A stretch of DNA of 42,607 nt from AP-15 sp035570595 (GCA_035570595.1 DATMLF010000246.1:1-42607), one strand, 5' to 3'. Counted from the stretch's first letter, positions 19,085 through 27,906 are shown. A program made the numbers and translations. The notes: generated from the letters alone by a model not told the origin.

Positions 19085-19489
19085 GTGATCGGCCGGCTCA
19101 ACCATGTCGCGGTCGTCGTGCCCGACCTCGCCGTGGCAAGCGCGCTTTACCGCGAGGCGCTCGGCGCCCGGGTCTCGGCGCCGCGGGCGTTGCCGGCGCA
19201 CGGGGTGACGGTCGTCTTTGTCGAATTGCCCAACACCCGGATCGAGCTCCTCGAGCCGCTCGGCGAGGATTCGCCGGTGCGCGGCTTTCTCGAACGCAAC
19301 CCGGCGGGCGGGATGCATCACCTCTGCTACGAGGTCGACGACGTCATCGCCGCGCGCGACCGGCTGCGCGCCGCGGGCGCGCGGGTGCTCGGGGACGGCG
19401 AGCCCCGCCTCGGCGCGCACGACAAGCCGGTGCTGTTCCTGCATCCAAAGGATTTTTGCGGCACCCTGATCGAATTGGAGCAGGTCTAG
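19085..19489 (+). CDS. mce: Methylmalonyl-CoA epimerase-like VOC protein
   Basis: This 134-residue protein is a vicinal-oxygen-chelate fold enzyme that most likely interconverts (R)- and (S)-methylmalonyl-CoA in the propionyl-CoA pathway. Both VOC half-domains are present, with candidate metal ligands in LNHVAVVVPD (His7), FVELPNTRIELLEPL, GMHHLCYEV, and the closing TLIELEQ. The start is GTG 19085; the purines GGGAAGGGGG upstream give a ribosome-binding site. The position after rnj agrees with the usual order. Confidence 0.9.
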   Translation: MIGRLNHVAVVVPDLAVASALYREALGARVSAPRALPAHGVTVVFVELPNTRIELLEPLGEDSPVRGFLERNPAGGMHHLCYEVDDVIAARDRLRAAGARVLGDGEPRLGAHDKPVLFLHPKDFCGTLIELEQV

Positions 19490-19505
19490 GCGCCTGGTCG
19501 CCTGC

Positions 19506-19718
19506 TTGGCTGGTGACCGTCCCAGGCGTAACCCCGGGGGGTATGACGCGATCCATGACAATGTCGCCACGAAGGCCGATCCGCGAGAACTGGAGCAACG
19601 GCTCGAACTGCGGTTTGAAAAGCTTGAACTTCAGATCGACCGGATGGTGAGCCGGCTCGCCGCGCTGGCCGCCGCATTGACTTCGCATGCGGGGCGCGGT
19701 TCAGAGTTCTCGTCATGA
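19506..19718 (+). pseudogene. Coiled-coil ORF, probable remnant of a DUF1640-like gene
   Basis: A 70-codon reading between mce and the DUF1467 gene contains DNVATKADPRELEQRLELRF followed by EKLELQIDRMVSRLAALAAA. This is the coiled-coil motif of the short DUF1640-like proteins frequent in alphaproteobacteria, and it resembles the gene at 38574-38987 in this window. The N-terminal conserved region and the C-terminal membrane helix are both missing. The only start is TTG 19506, with no ribosome-binding site. Its TGA overlaps the next start (ATGA at 19715), so residual translation coupling is possible. I read it as a decayed gene; a short real peptide is the alternative. Confidence 0.4.
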
Positions 19719-19951
19719 ACTGGTTTACCGGGCTTGTCGTCTACGTGCTGGTGTGGTGGGTGACGTTGTTCGCGATCCTGCCGTTATGGGTCGTGCCGGC
19801 CGAGCCCGGCGATGTCGGCCATACCGCCGGTGCGCCAAAGCAGCCGCGGCTTCTGCGCAAGGCGCTGGTGACGACCCTCGTCGCGGCGGCGATCTGGCTC
19901 GCGATCTACGCGGTCGTGCGCTCGCCGTGGCTCAGCTTTCGCGGGTCCTGA
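19715..19951 (+). CDS. DUF1467 family membrane protein
   Basis: This 78-residue protein has two predicted membrane helices (about 5-26 and 50-67) joined by a loop with PAEPGDVGHTAGAPKQPR. It begins MNWFTGLVVYVLVWWVTLF, the recognisable start of the DUF1467 family of alphaproteobacteria. Its function is unknown. In relatives it closes the nuo-birA-coaX-rnj-mce series and is followed by proS; here it is followed by a transposase relic. The start ATG 19715 overlaps the stop of the preceding decayed reading frame. Confidence 0.85.
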   Translation: MNWFTGLVVYVLVWWVTLFAILPLWVVPAEPGDVGHTAGAPKQPRLLRKALVTTLVAAAIWLAIYAVVRSPWLSFRGS

Positions 19952-19967
19952 GCGACTGCCTGTGACG

Positions 19968-20205
19968 TCAAGCGGGTAGCCATGATGTGACGTCCCGCAG
20001 GATGGCGCTGAGGATGACGACGAGCGTGCGCAGGCAGGCGGTGAGGGCCTGCTTGCCGATTTCGCCGGCGCGCCATGGGCTCGCCGAGCGCCCGCGCTTG
20101 CGCGTCGGCAACGGGCGGCGCCGGTGGGCGGACCGCCGCGGCAAAATGAGCGGTCACCGCGGCGTCGATCCGATCGGTCTTGGCCAGCTGGCGGTGGCGG
20201 CGGGC
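19968..20205 (-). pseudogene. IS110-family transposase relic, internally deleted
   Basis: Read on the minus strand, about 20205 down to 20070 encodes QLAKTDRIDAAVTAHFAAAV and then VRPPAPPVADAQARALGE, the N-terminal (DEDD/RuvC-like) region of IS110/IS1111 transposases. After a frame change near 20065, the next piece reads IGKQALTACLRTLVVILSAI ending in LRDVTSW and TGA at 19968-19970, the usual extreme C-terminus of the same family. The middle of the protein, including the transposase_20 core, is deleted and the frame is broken, so it is inactive. No terminal repeats were recognised, as expected for IS110. It lies between DUF1467 and dinB, where synteny changes. Confidence 0.75.
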
Positions 20206-20237
20206 TGGTCGGCATGGCCTGCCGAGCGCACGCCGTG

Positions 20238-21551
20238 ATGACGCTGTGCCGCGACTGCAGCCGGCTCTATCCCCGCCCGCCGCCCAGCGGTCGATGCGCG
20301 GGATGCGCCTCGCCGCGGCTCGTCAGCCACCCGATGCTGGCCGAACTCGCGATCGCGCATGTCGACTGCGACGCGTTCTATGCCACGGTCGAAAAGCGTG
20401 AGCGGCCGGAGCTCGCCGACCGGCCGGTGATTGTCGGCGGCGGCCGGCGCGGCGTCGTGCTCGCCTGCTGCTATGTGGCGCGGCTTTACGGCGTGCGCTC
20501 GGCAATGCCGATGTTCAAGGCATTGGCCGCGTGCCCGGACGCCGAAGTGATCCGGCCCGACATGGCAAAATATCGCGAGGTCGGCCGCGCGGTGCGCGAC
20601 GAAATGCGCCGCCTGACGCCGCTCGTCGAGCCGGTGTCGATCGACGAGGCGTTTCTCGACCTCTCCGGCACCGAGCGGCTGCACGGCGCCGCACCGGCGC
20701 AGCTGCTCGCGACCCTCGCCCGGCGGATCGAAGGCGAGCTTGGCATCACCCTGTCGATCGGGCTCAGCGACGGCAAGCTCCTCGCCAAGATCGCCTCCGA
20801 CCTCGAGAAGCCGCGCGGCTTTGCCGTGCTCGCCCGCAGCGACGCCGCGGGGTTTTTTGCCGACAAACCGGTGTCGCTGCTGTGGGGTGTCGGCGCCGCG
20901 ATGCAGCGCCGGCTCGCAGCCGACGGGATTGTCCTGATCGGCCAGCTCGCGGCACTCGGCGAGCGCGAGCTGGCGGCGCGCTACGGCCGGTTCGGCGCGC
21001 ACCTCGCCCGCCTCGCCGCCGGCGTCGACGAGCGGGCCGTGCTCGCCCATTCGCCGGCGCGGTCGATCTCCGCGGAAACCACCCTGCCCGAGGACGAGGC
21101 CGACACGGCGGCTCTCGCGCGGATCCTGTGGCCGCTGTGCGAGCGCGTGTCGGCGCAGCTGAAGGAGGCGTCGCTCGCCGCCGGCACGGTTGGCTTAAAG
21201 CTCAAAACCGGCGATTTCCAGCTGCGCACCCGCTCCCGCCGCCTCGCCGACCCGACCCAGCTCGCCGAGACGATGTTCCGCGTCGCCGCACCGCTGCTCG
21301 CCGCCGAAGCCGACGGCACGACCCGCTTTCGGTTGATCGGGATCGGCGCCGACATGCTTGTCGACGCAAGCGCCGCCGACATGCCGACGTTGTTCGACGG
21401 CGAGCTCGGCCGGCCGCGCCGGCTCGAACGGGCAGTCGACGCGATTCGCGACCGGCTGGGCGCCGACGCGCTGCGCCGCGGCGGCGGGCTGGGCGCCAGC
21501 GCGGTTCCGGTGCACAGCGTCTCGCGCACCGGGCGCGGCAACCGCGATTAG
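20238..21551 (+). CDS. dinB: DNA polymerase IV (Y-family)
   Basis: DinB is an error-prone translesion polymerase. The 437-residue protein has catalytic motifs HVDCDAFYATVE (Asp43, Asp45) and SIDEAFLDLSG (Asp136, Glu137), the SIGLSDGKLLAKIASDLEKP segment, the HhH region LLWGVGAAMQRRL and the little-finger domain. A four-cysteine motif precedes the palm (Cys4, Cys7, Cys20, Cys23), an N-terminal extension typical of one alphaproteobacterial DinB group. ATG 20238 (or GTG 20235) keeps that motif; upstream in-frame sequence is the IS110 relic in antisense. A canonical QL[SD]LF-type clamp-binding tail is not obvious; PTLFDGE near residue 390 may be related. Confidence 0.93.
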   Translation: MTLCRDCSRLYPRPPPSGRCAGCASPRLVSHPMLAELAIAHVDCDAFYATVEKRERPELADRPVIVGGGRRGVVLACCYVARLYGVRSAMPMFKALAACPDAEVIRPDMAKYREVGRAVRDEMRRLTPLVEPVSIDEAFLDLSGTERLHGAAPAQLLATLARRIEGELGITLSIGLSDGKLLAKIASDLEKPRGFAVLARSDAAGFFADKPVSLLWGVGAAMQRRLAADGIVLIGQLAALGERELAARYGRFGAHLARLAAGVDERAVLAHSPARSISAETTLPEDEADTAALARILWPLCERVSAQLKEASLAAGTVGLKLKTGDFQLRTRSRRLADPTQLAETMFRVAAPLLAAEADGTTRFRLIGIGADMLVDASAADMPTLFDGELGRPRRLERAVDAIRDRLGADALRRGGGLGASAVPVHSVSRTGRGNRD

Positions 21552-21579
21552 CGCGCCCCTTTCGAGACCGGCGCCGGGG

Positions 21580-22398
21580 TCAGCAGGGGGGCTTGCCGAG
21601 CGCCTCGATGTCGTCGAGCTTGGCGCGGATCGTGTAGTCGCCGTAGTCGATGTCCATGTCGCGCGAGACGCCGTCGTCGAGCAGGTCCATGCCAAGCTCG
21701 TAATCCGGCTCTTCGGCTTTCACGTCTACCGGGAAAAACGCCAGCCGGATGTGCCAGCCGGGCCGTTCCAGCAGCGGGCTCGACGGCTTTGCCGAAACCT
21801 TGTCGACCGCGACCTTGGTCCCGATCACCGCCGACACCTGAACCGCATTCTCGTCGGTCGAGCCGTCGAACACCTGGCGCGTGACAAAGCTGACGCCGGC
21901 CTTGGCCTTGTCGATCAGCAAAATCGTGTGCGCGCTCGGGAACAGCACGCCCGGCGCCAGCTTCAAGGTTTGCGCGCGCGGCTTGGTGAAAATCGCCACC
22001 CCGCCCTTGCCGGGCCCGTCGAGCCGGGCCTCGCCGCGGATCTCCTGGTCAAGCTCGCCGTTGCGGGTCTGCCGTTGGTTGAAGCGGTAGCGCAACCCGT
22101 CCTTCGACTCCCACGTCACAAACGTCGAGGTGACGTTGACGTCCTCGCTTTCGGCGTAGTGCATTCGCAGCCGATAGCGCTGCTCGATCGTCCACCCGTT
22201 GCAAGTCTCGCCCCACTCGTAATCCATCGCACCGGTCGCGCCCACCACCCCCGAATCGCCGCGCGTCGAGCCGAGGGTCATCGTATAGAGCGCGCGGTGC
22301 GGGGCGATTTCCGCGGCCCCCGACGGCAGCCCCGTCAACAGGGCAAGCCCGATCGCCAACCCGGCGAGGCGAACAGCGCGGGCGATCATCGGCGCCAT
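21580..22398 (-). CDS. eipB: EipB-like cell envelope protein (DUF1849)
   Basis: This 272-residue secreted protein resembles the EipB/DUF1849 family, periplasmic beta-spiral proteins needed for envelope integrity in Brucella. It has a signal peptide (about 1-29, hydrophobic core LAGLAIGLALLTGLP, ending GAA), then APHRALYTMTL and MDYEWGETCNGWTIEQRYRL. The two cysteines, Cys66 and the very last residue Cys272, match the conserved family disulfide between an early strand and the C-terminus. ATG 22398 is chosen, with 22389 as an alternative. It is downstream of aspS on the same strand with a 134-bp gap. Confidence 0.85.
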   Translation of the reverse strand: MAPMIARAVRLAGLAIGLALLTGLPSGAAEIAPHRALYTMTLGSTRGDSGVVGATGAMDYEWGETCNGWTIEQRYRLRMHYAESEDVNVTSTFVTWESKDGLRYRFNQRQTRNGELDQEIRGEARLDGPGKGGVAIFTKPRAQTLKLAPGVLFPSAHTILLIDKAKAGVSFVTRQVFDGSTDENAVQVSAVIGTKVAVDKVSAKPSSPLLERPGWHIRLAFFPVDVKAEEPDYELGMDLLDDGVSRDMDIDYGDYTIRAKLDDIEALGKPPC

Positions 22399-22532
22399 GC
22401 TCCGCCGGCCGCCCGACAACGCGGCGCCGGCCAATCTTCGGTCATTCAGTGCCCCCGTGGCGAATGCGCGGATTGTAGCCGCCGGCCCGAAACGGCGCGA
22501 CCCCGGTGACGACCGAGGCCGCCGCCGGCATA

Positions 22533-24323
22533 TCAGGACCGCGGCCCCTTTTCCGATGGCGGGACCACCCGCAAATGCAGCTCGCGCAGCCGCTCGGACG
22601 GGATCGGCGCCGGCGCCTGCATCATCAGGTCGCGCGCCTGCTGGTTCATCGGAAAGGCGATGACCTCGCGAATGTTCGGCGTGTCGGCCAACAGCCTGAC
22701 GATGCGGTCGATGCCGGGGGCGAGCCCGCCATGCGGCGGCGCGCCATAGCGGAATGCGTTCAACACGGCGCGAAACCGGCTCTCGACATCGGCCGCTGTA
22801 TAGCCGGCGATCGCAAACGCCTTGTACATGATGTCGGGGCGGTGGTTGCGGATCGCCCCCGAGGCGAGCTCCACGCCGTTGCAGACGATGTCGTATTGAT
22901 GCGCGAGGATCGTCAGCGGGTCCGCCTGCTCGAGCGCGGCGAGCCCCCCTTGGGGCATCGAGAACGGGTTGTGGCTGAAGTCGATCTTGCCGGTTTCCTC
23001 GTTCCGCTCGTACATCGGGAAATCGGTGATCCAGCAAAAGCGGAACGCGCCGTCCTCGACGAGGCCGAGCTCGTAACCGAGCTTCATTCGCGCCGCGCTC
23101 GCAAATTGCACAAAGTTGCCCGGCACGCCGCCGACAAAGAAGACCGCGTCGCCGTCGCCGAGGCCCAGCTCCTCGCGAATGAGGGCGGTGCGCTCTTCGC
23201 CCAGATTGCGCGCGACGGGGCCGGCGCCCTCGCCGTCGCGAAACAGGATGTAGGCAAGGCCGGGCTGGCCTTCGGATTGCGCCCAGGCGTTGAGGCGGTC
23301 GCAAAACGCGCGGCTGCCGCCCTTTGGCGCCGGCAACGCCCAGACGCGCGCGCCGGGGTCGGCGGCAAGAAGGTCGGCGAACACCTTGAACCCCGAGCCG
23401 CGGAAGTGCGCCGACACGTCGCGCATCTTGACCGGGTTGCGCAGGTCGGGCTTGTCGGTGCCGTATTGCCGCATCGCGTCGGAATAGGCGATGCGCGGAA
23501 ATGGCGCCGGAGTCACGACGCGGCCATTACCAAATTCCTCGAATACACCTTGTAACACCGGCTCAACCGCGACAAACACGTCCTCCGCTGTCACGAAGGA
23601 CATTTCGAGATCGAGTTGATAGAACTCGCCCGGCGCGCGGTCGGCGCGGCTCGCCTCGTCGCGAAAGCACGGGGCAATCTGGAAATAGCGGTCGAACCCG
23701 GCGACCATCAGGATCTGCTTGAACTGCTGGGGCGCCTGCGGCAGCGCGTAGAATTCGCCGGGATGCAGCCGGCTGGGCACGTAGTAGGGCCGCGCGCCCT
23801 CCGGCGAGTCGGCGGTCAGGATCGGGGTCTGGAACTCGGTGAAGCCCTCTTCCACCATGCGTCGACGGATCGAGGCGATAACCCGCGCGCGCAGCATGAT
23901 GTTGGCATGCATGCGCTCGCGCCGCAGGTCGAGAAACCGGTAGGTCAGCCGCAGGTCCTCCGGTGTCTCGGCCTCGCTGTTGACCGGGAACGGCAGCGGC
24001 TCGGCCGTCGACTGCACCGTGAGCTCGGCGATCACGACCTCGACCGCACCGGTCGGGAGGTTCGGGTTGACCGTGTCGGGCGAGCGCTCGACGACCCGCC
24101 CCGTCACGGTGACGACGCTTTCGAGACGCAAGGCCTCGGCCGCCGGGAACAGCTCGGACGAGGCGTCGATCACGCATTGCGTCAGGCCGTAATGGTCGCG
24201 CAGGTCGACGAACAACAGGTGGCCGTGGTCGCGCTTGCGGTGAACCCAGCCGGACAGCCGGGCCGGCCGGCCGGCGTCGGCAAGGCGCAGCTCTCCGCAG
24301 GTATGGCTCCGATAAGCGTGCAT
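22533..24323 (-). CDS. aspS: Aspartyl-tRNA synthetase
   Basis: AspRS charges tRNA with aspartate; alphaproteobacterial forms usually also charge tRNA-Asn for GatCAB, which I infer but cannot show. The 596-residue protein has the OB-fold anticodon domain (LSGWVHRKRDHGHLLFVDLRD), class II motif 1 around EEGFTEFQTPILT, motif 2 in FQIAPCFRDEASRADRAPGE, a GAD insert, and motif 3 GLAPGIDRIVRLL near residue 555. The start ATG 24323 yields MHAYRSHTCGEL, the usual bacterial N-terminus; the in-frame start 51 bp upstream adds a non-conserved cysteine-rich tail. Confidence 0.96.
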   Translation of the reverse strand: MHAYRSHTCGELRLADAGRPARLSGWVHRKRDHGHLLFVDLRDHYGLTQCVIDASSELFPAAEALRLESVVTVTGRVVERSPDTVNPNLPTGAVEVVIAELTVQSTAEPLPFPVNSEAETPEDLRLTYRFLDLRRERMHANIMLRARVIASIRRRMVEEGFTEFQTPILTADSPEGARPYYVPSRLHPGEFYALPQAPQQFKQILMVAGFDRYFQIAPCFRDEASRADRAPGEFYQLDLEMSFVTAEDVFVAVEPVLQGVFEEFGNGRVVTPAPFPRIAYSDAMRQYGTDKPDLRNPVKMRDVSAHFRGSGFKVFADLLAADPGARVWALPAPKGGSRAFCDRLNAWAQSEGQPGLAYILFRDGEGAGPVARNLGEERTALIREELGLGDGDAVFFVGGVPGNFVQFASAARMKLGYELGLVEDGAFRFCWITDFPMYERNEETGKIDFSHNPFSMPQGGLAALEQADPLTILAHQYDIVCNGVELASGAIRNHRPDIMYKAFAIAGYTAADVESRFRAVLNAFRYGAPPHGGLAPGIDRIVRLLADTPNIREVIAFPMNQQARDLMMQAPAPIPSERLRELHLRVVPPSEKGPRS

Positions 24324-24362
24324 TGGCGACGGACAGTCCGGTCGGAATGAAAGACAACAAGG

Positions 24363-24393
24363 AGTACACGGCACGGAATGAGAACCTTGTCAA
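24363..24393 (-). promoter_or_regulatory. Candidate aspS promoter
   Basis: On the minus strand a perfect TTGACA (24393-24388) is followed, after 19 bp, by TGTACT (24368-24363). The spacing is longer than ideal. It lies 40 bp upstream of the aspS start in the divergent gap. Confidence 0.4.
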
Positions 24394-24524
24394 GGCGGGC
24401 TCCGGCCGGCTCGTGACCGATATGGGCCGGGGCGCGGCGGCGGCGTCGCCCGGTGCGATTTGTCTCCCCTCGGCGGCGTGGATATGCTAGCCGCTGTGCA
24501 CCGAGGGCCGGCCGAGGCTAGCGC

Positions 24525-25166
24525 GTGAGCGAAATCTTCCGCGAGATCGACGAGGAGCTGCGGCGCGACAACCTGCTCAAGCTGTGGTCGCGCTATGGGC
24601 GCTATGTCGTGGCTGCGGCGGTGTTGGCGCTGGCCGTCGCCGGCGGGATCGCCGCCTGGCGCGCCCACCAGCTGTCGGAGCGCCAGGCCCAGTCGGCGCG
24701 CTTTGCGAGCGGCCTGGCGCTCGCCCGCGCCGGCAAGAACGCCGACGCGGCGGCGGTGTTCGCGACGATCGACAAGGAGGGCGGCGGGTACTCGGTTCTC
24801 GCTTCCTTCGAGAACGCGGCGTTGCTGGCCAAGGCCGGCAAGCACAACGAGGCGGCGGCGGCCTACGACCGAATCGCCGAGGCGAGCGGGCTCGGCCCGA
24901 CCTTTCGGCAGTTGGCTGTCCTGTTGTCGGTCATGCAGGGGACCCTCAAGTCCGACCCAAAGGCGGCGATCGCCCGGCTGGCGCCGCTGACCGCGGCCGG
25001 CACGCCGTGGCGGCCGACCGCGCTCGAGCTGACCGCGGCGGCAGACCTCAAGCTCGGCGACAAAAAAGCCGCGCTCGCGATCTTCAAGGGTCTTGCCGAC
25101 GATCTCGCGGCGCCGCGCAGCCTGCGCGCTCGTGCCGCCGAAATGGCAGCGGCGCTGGCCTCCTAG
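24525..25166 (+). CDS. YfgM-like TPR membrane protein
   Basis: The 213-residue protein begins MSEIFREIDEELRRDNLLKL, followed by one transmembrane helix (about 26-45, YVVAAAVLALAVAGGIAAW), then a periplasmic helical repeat domain with alanine-rich TPR-like units such as ASGLALARAGKNADAAAVF. This layout matches the TPR_21/YfgM family, which in E. coli is an ancillary SecYEG-associated chaperone encoded next to bamB and der. The same yfgM-bamB-der arrangement is present here, which supports the call. The start is GTG 24525; it is divergent from aspS by about 200 bp. The bamB-like gene follows after 29 bp. Confidence 0.87.
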   Translation: MSEIFREIDEELRRDNLLKLWSRYGRYVVAAAVLALAVAGGIAAWRAHQLSERQAQSARFASGLALARAGKNADAAAVFATIDKEGGGYSVLASFENAALLAKAGKHNEAAAAYDRIAEASGLGPTFRQLAVLLSVMQGTLKSDPKAAIARLAPLTAAGTPWRPTALELTAAADLKLGDKKAALAIFKGLADDLAAPRSLRARAAEMAAALAS

Positions 25167-25195
25167 CCCGCCCCCGGCCCGCCCCCCGCGCACCG

Positions 25196-26509
25196 ATGTT
25201 CCGAACCGCCGCTGTCGCATTGCTGCTCCTCGCCGCGACCCTCGCCGGCTGCAGCTGGTTTGCCAGCAAGAAGCAACCGTTGCCCGGTGAGCGCATCTCG
25301 GTGCTGAGCCTCGACCGCCGGCTCGAGCCCGACCCGGCCGTCGTGAAGGTCCCGGTAAGCCTGCCAAAGCCGGTGGTCAACCCCGACTGGCCGCAGCCCG
25401 GCGGCTATCCCAACCATGCGATGCAGCATCTGGCGCTGCCGGCCACCTTGAACGAGGTCTGGAAAGCCAGCGTCGGCGAGGGATCCTCGCGCTATACTCA
25501 GGTGCTGGCCCAGCCGATCGTCGCCGACGGCCGGGTTTACGCGATGGACGGCGGCTCGCAGGTCAGCGCGTTCGACGCGGCGACCGGCAACCTGATCTGG
25601 CGGGTCGACGTCAAGCCCTCGGACGACCACGGCAACGGGTTCGGCGGCGGGATCGCCTTTTGGAAAGGGCGGCTTTTCGTGGCGTCCGGCTACGCCCGGG
25701 TCGTCGCCCTCGACCCGAAGAACGGCAAGATCGTCTGGAAGACCGGCGTCGGGGCGCCGGTGCGCAGCGGCCCGACCGTGTCGGACGGCCGGGTTTATGC
25801 GGTGACGGTCGAAAACGAGCTGGTCGCGCTTGCCGCCGACGACGGGCGCCGGCTGTGGGGCCAAAACGGCATCCCGGAAACCGCGGGGCTGGTCGGCAGC
25901 GCCAGCCCGGCGGTTGCGGGCGAAGTGGTCGTGGTCGGCTATTCGTCGGGCGAGATCTTTGCGTTGACGGTCGAGAACGGGCGCCCGTTGTGGTCCGACA
26001 GCCTGGCCTCGGCGAGCCCCGCCGACGCGGTTTCGGCGCTCGCCGACATTCGCGGGCGGCCCGTCATCGACCGCGGCCGCGTCTTTGCCGTCAGCCACAG
26101 CGGGCGCATGGTGGCGATCGACCTGCGCACCGGCGAGCGGGTGTGGGAGCAGGATATCGGCTCGAGCCACGGCCCCTGGGTGGCTGGCGACTACGTCTAT
26201 ATCCTGTCGAACGACAACGAGCTGGTGTGCCTGACGCGCGACGAAGGCAAGGTGCGCTGGCTGCGTCAGCTGCCGAGCTACGAGGACGAAAAGAAAAAGG
26301 AGGACCCGATCTCGTGGGCCGGCCCGGTCTTGGGGGGCGACCGGCTGATCGTCCTGTCCTCCGACGGATCGGCGTTGTCGGTCTCGCCCTATACCGGCGC
26401 GCCGCTGGGGCGCGAAGAAATGCCGGGCAACGCCTTTGTCGACCCGGTCATCGCCAACAACACGCTCTATATATTGACCGACAACGGTGAGCTGTCCGCC
26501 TATCGCTGA
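25196..26509 (+). CDS. bamB: BamB-like outer membrane assembly lipoprotein
   Basis: The 437-residue protein has a lipoprotein signal (MFRTAAVALLLLAATLAGCS, lipobox LAGC with Cys19) and a PQQ-like beta-propeller made of repeated blades ending in motifs such as ATGNLIWRVD, KNGKIVWKTG, DDGRRLWGQN, ENGRPLWSDS, TGERVWEQD and DEGKVRWLRQ. BamB is the propeller component of the BAM complex that inserts outer-membrane proteins. The QPGGYPNHAMQHL stretch before the propeller is common to alphaproteobacterial versions. It sits between yfgM-like and der genes, the classic bamB context. Confidence 0.92.
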   Translation: MFRTAAVALLLLAATLAGCSWFASKKQPLPGERISVLSLDRRLEPDPAVVKVPVSLPKPVVNPDWPQPGGYPNHAMQHLALPATLNEVWKASVGEGSSRYTQVLAQPIVADGRVYAMDGGSQVSAFDAATGNLIWRVDVKPSDDHGNGFGGGIAFWKGRLFVASGYARVVALDPKNGKIVWKTGVGAPVRSGPTVSDGRVYAVTVENELVALAADDGRRLWGQNGIPETAGLVGSASPAVAGEVVVVGYSSGEIFALTVENGRPLWSDSLASASPADAVSALADIRGRPVIDRGRVFAVSHSGRMVAIDLRTGERVWEQDIGSSHGPWVAGDYVYILSNDNELVCLTRDEGKVRWLRQLPSYEDEKKKEDPISWAGPVLGGDRLIVLSSDGSALSVSPYTGAPLGREEMPGNAFVDPVIANNTLYILTDNGELSAYR

Positions 26510-26538
26510 CTGTTGATCCCTGGGGCGCCGCCTCTTCG

Positions 26539-27882
26539 ATGAGCTTTTCCGTCGCTATCCTCGGCCGCCCCAACGTCGGCAAGTCGACCTTGTTCAACCG
26601 GCTCGTCGGCAGCCGTGCCGCACTCGTCGACGACACCCCCGGGCTGACCCGCGACCGCCGCGAGGGCGAGGCCCATATCGCCGATCTCGGCTTCCGCGCG
26701 ATCGACACGGCCGGGCTCGAGGAGGCGGCCCCAGCCTCGCTCGCCGGCCGCATGCAGGCGCAGACCGAGCGCGCGCTCGCCGACGCCGACGTGGCGCTGC
26801 TCGTCATCGACGCCCGCGCCGGCGTCACCGAATCGGACCGCCATTTCGCCGACTGGCTGCGGCGCGCCGGCAAGCCGGTGGTGCTGGTCGCCAACAAGAC
26901 CGAAGGCCGCGCGGTCCTCGCCGGGGTCGGTGAAGCCTACCGGCTCGGCCTCGGCGACCCGGTGCCGATCTCGGCCGAGCACGGCGAGGGGCTGGCCGGG
27001 CTCTACGAGCGGCTGGTGCCGTATTGCCGCGACCGCGGAGCGGCGCTGGATACGATCGGGGGCGCCCCGGCAAAGCCACTGCATCTCGCCGTCGTCGGCC
27101 GGCCGAATGTCGGCAAGTCGACCCTTGTCAACCGGCTGCTCGGCGACGAGCGGATGTTGAGCGGCCCCGAGGCCGGGATCACCCGCGATGCGGTCGCGGT
27201 CGACTGGGCGTGGCGGGGCCGTCCGATCCGCCTTGTCGACACCGCCGGCATGCGCCGCCGGCCGCGGGTCGAAGGCAAGATCGAGCAGCTTTCGGTCGCG
27301 GATGCGCTGCGCGCGATCCGCTTTGCCGAGACCGTGGTTCTGGTCCTCGACGCGCTGCAGCCGCTCGAGCGCCAGGACCTGACGATCGCGCGGCTCGTCG
27401 CCGAGGAAGGCCGCGCGCTAGTGCTCGCGGCAACCAAATGGGACGCGGTCGCCGATCGCGCGGCCGCGCTCCGGGCCCTGCGCGAGCGGGCTGCGGTGTC
27501 GCTGCCGCAGCTTCAGGGCGTCGCGGTGGTGCCGGTCTCGGGCCTCAGCGGCTATGGTCTCGACGCGCTGATGGGCGCGGTCGACGCCGCCGACGCGATC
27601 TGGAACCGGCGCATCTCTACGGGTGAGCTCAACCGCTGGCTGGCGGGCGTCCAGCAGCGCCATTCGCCGCCGCTCGCCGCCGGACGCCGGCTGCGGTTGC
27701 GCTACATGACCCAGGTCAACACGCGGCCGCCGAGCTTTGCGTTGTTCGCGTCGAAGCCGGCGGAATTGCCGGATTCCTATCGTCGCTATCTCGTCAACGC
27801 GCTGCGCGAGGCGTTCGAGCTGCCCGGGACCCCGATCCGGCTGATGCTGCGCCAGGGCAAGAACCCTTACGACCGCGGGTGA
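26539..27882 (+). CDS. der: Ribosome biogenesis GTPase Der (EngA)
   Basis: Der acts in 50S subunit assembly and is recognised by two tandem GTPase domains. In this 447-residue protein the first G1 motif is GRPNVGKST (about 9-17) with DTAG at about 56 and NKTE at about 119. The second G1, GRPNVGKST, is at about 189-197, with DTAG at about 236 and TKWD at about 300. A KH-like C-terminal domain ends in MLRQGKNPYDRG. Length and architecture are standard. The start has no strong ribosome-binding site; coupling to bamB 29 bp upstream is likely. Confidence 0.97.
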   Translation: MSFSVAILGRPNVGKSTLFNRLVGSRAALVDDTPGLTRDRREGEAHIADLGFRAIDTAGLEEAAPASLAGRMQAQTERALADADVALLVIDARAGVTESDRHFADWLRRAGKPVVLVANKTEGRAVLAGVGEAYRLGLGDPVPISAEHGEGLAGLYERLVPYCRDRGAALDTIGGAPAKPLHLAVVGRPNVGKSTLVNRLLGDERMLSGPEAGITRDAVAVDWAWRGRPIRLVDTAGMRRRPRVEGKIEQLSVADALRAIRFAETVVLVLDALQPLERQDLTIARLVAEEGRALVLAATKWDAVADRAAALRALRERAAVSLPQLQGVAVVPVSGLSGYGLDALMGAVDAADAIWNRRISTGELNRWLAGVQQRHSPPLAAGRRLRLRYMTQVNTRPPSFALFASKPAELPDSYRRYLVNALREAFELPGTPIRLMLRQGKNPYDRG

Positions 27883-27906
27883 CGGTGCGGCCCCCGACGC
27901 GGCCGA

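Noticed and set aside
19491..19528. CGCCTGG/CCAGGCG inverted repeat after mce as a terminator.
   Set aside because: The loop is 24 nt and no T-run follows; it also overlaps the decayed reading frame.
22399..23304. Continuous minus-strand frame joining the EipB-like protein with a reading under aspS.
   Set aside because: The upstream part is aspS read in a wrong frame; a signal peptide at 22398 marks the true start.
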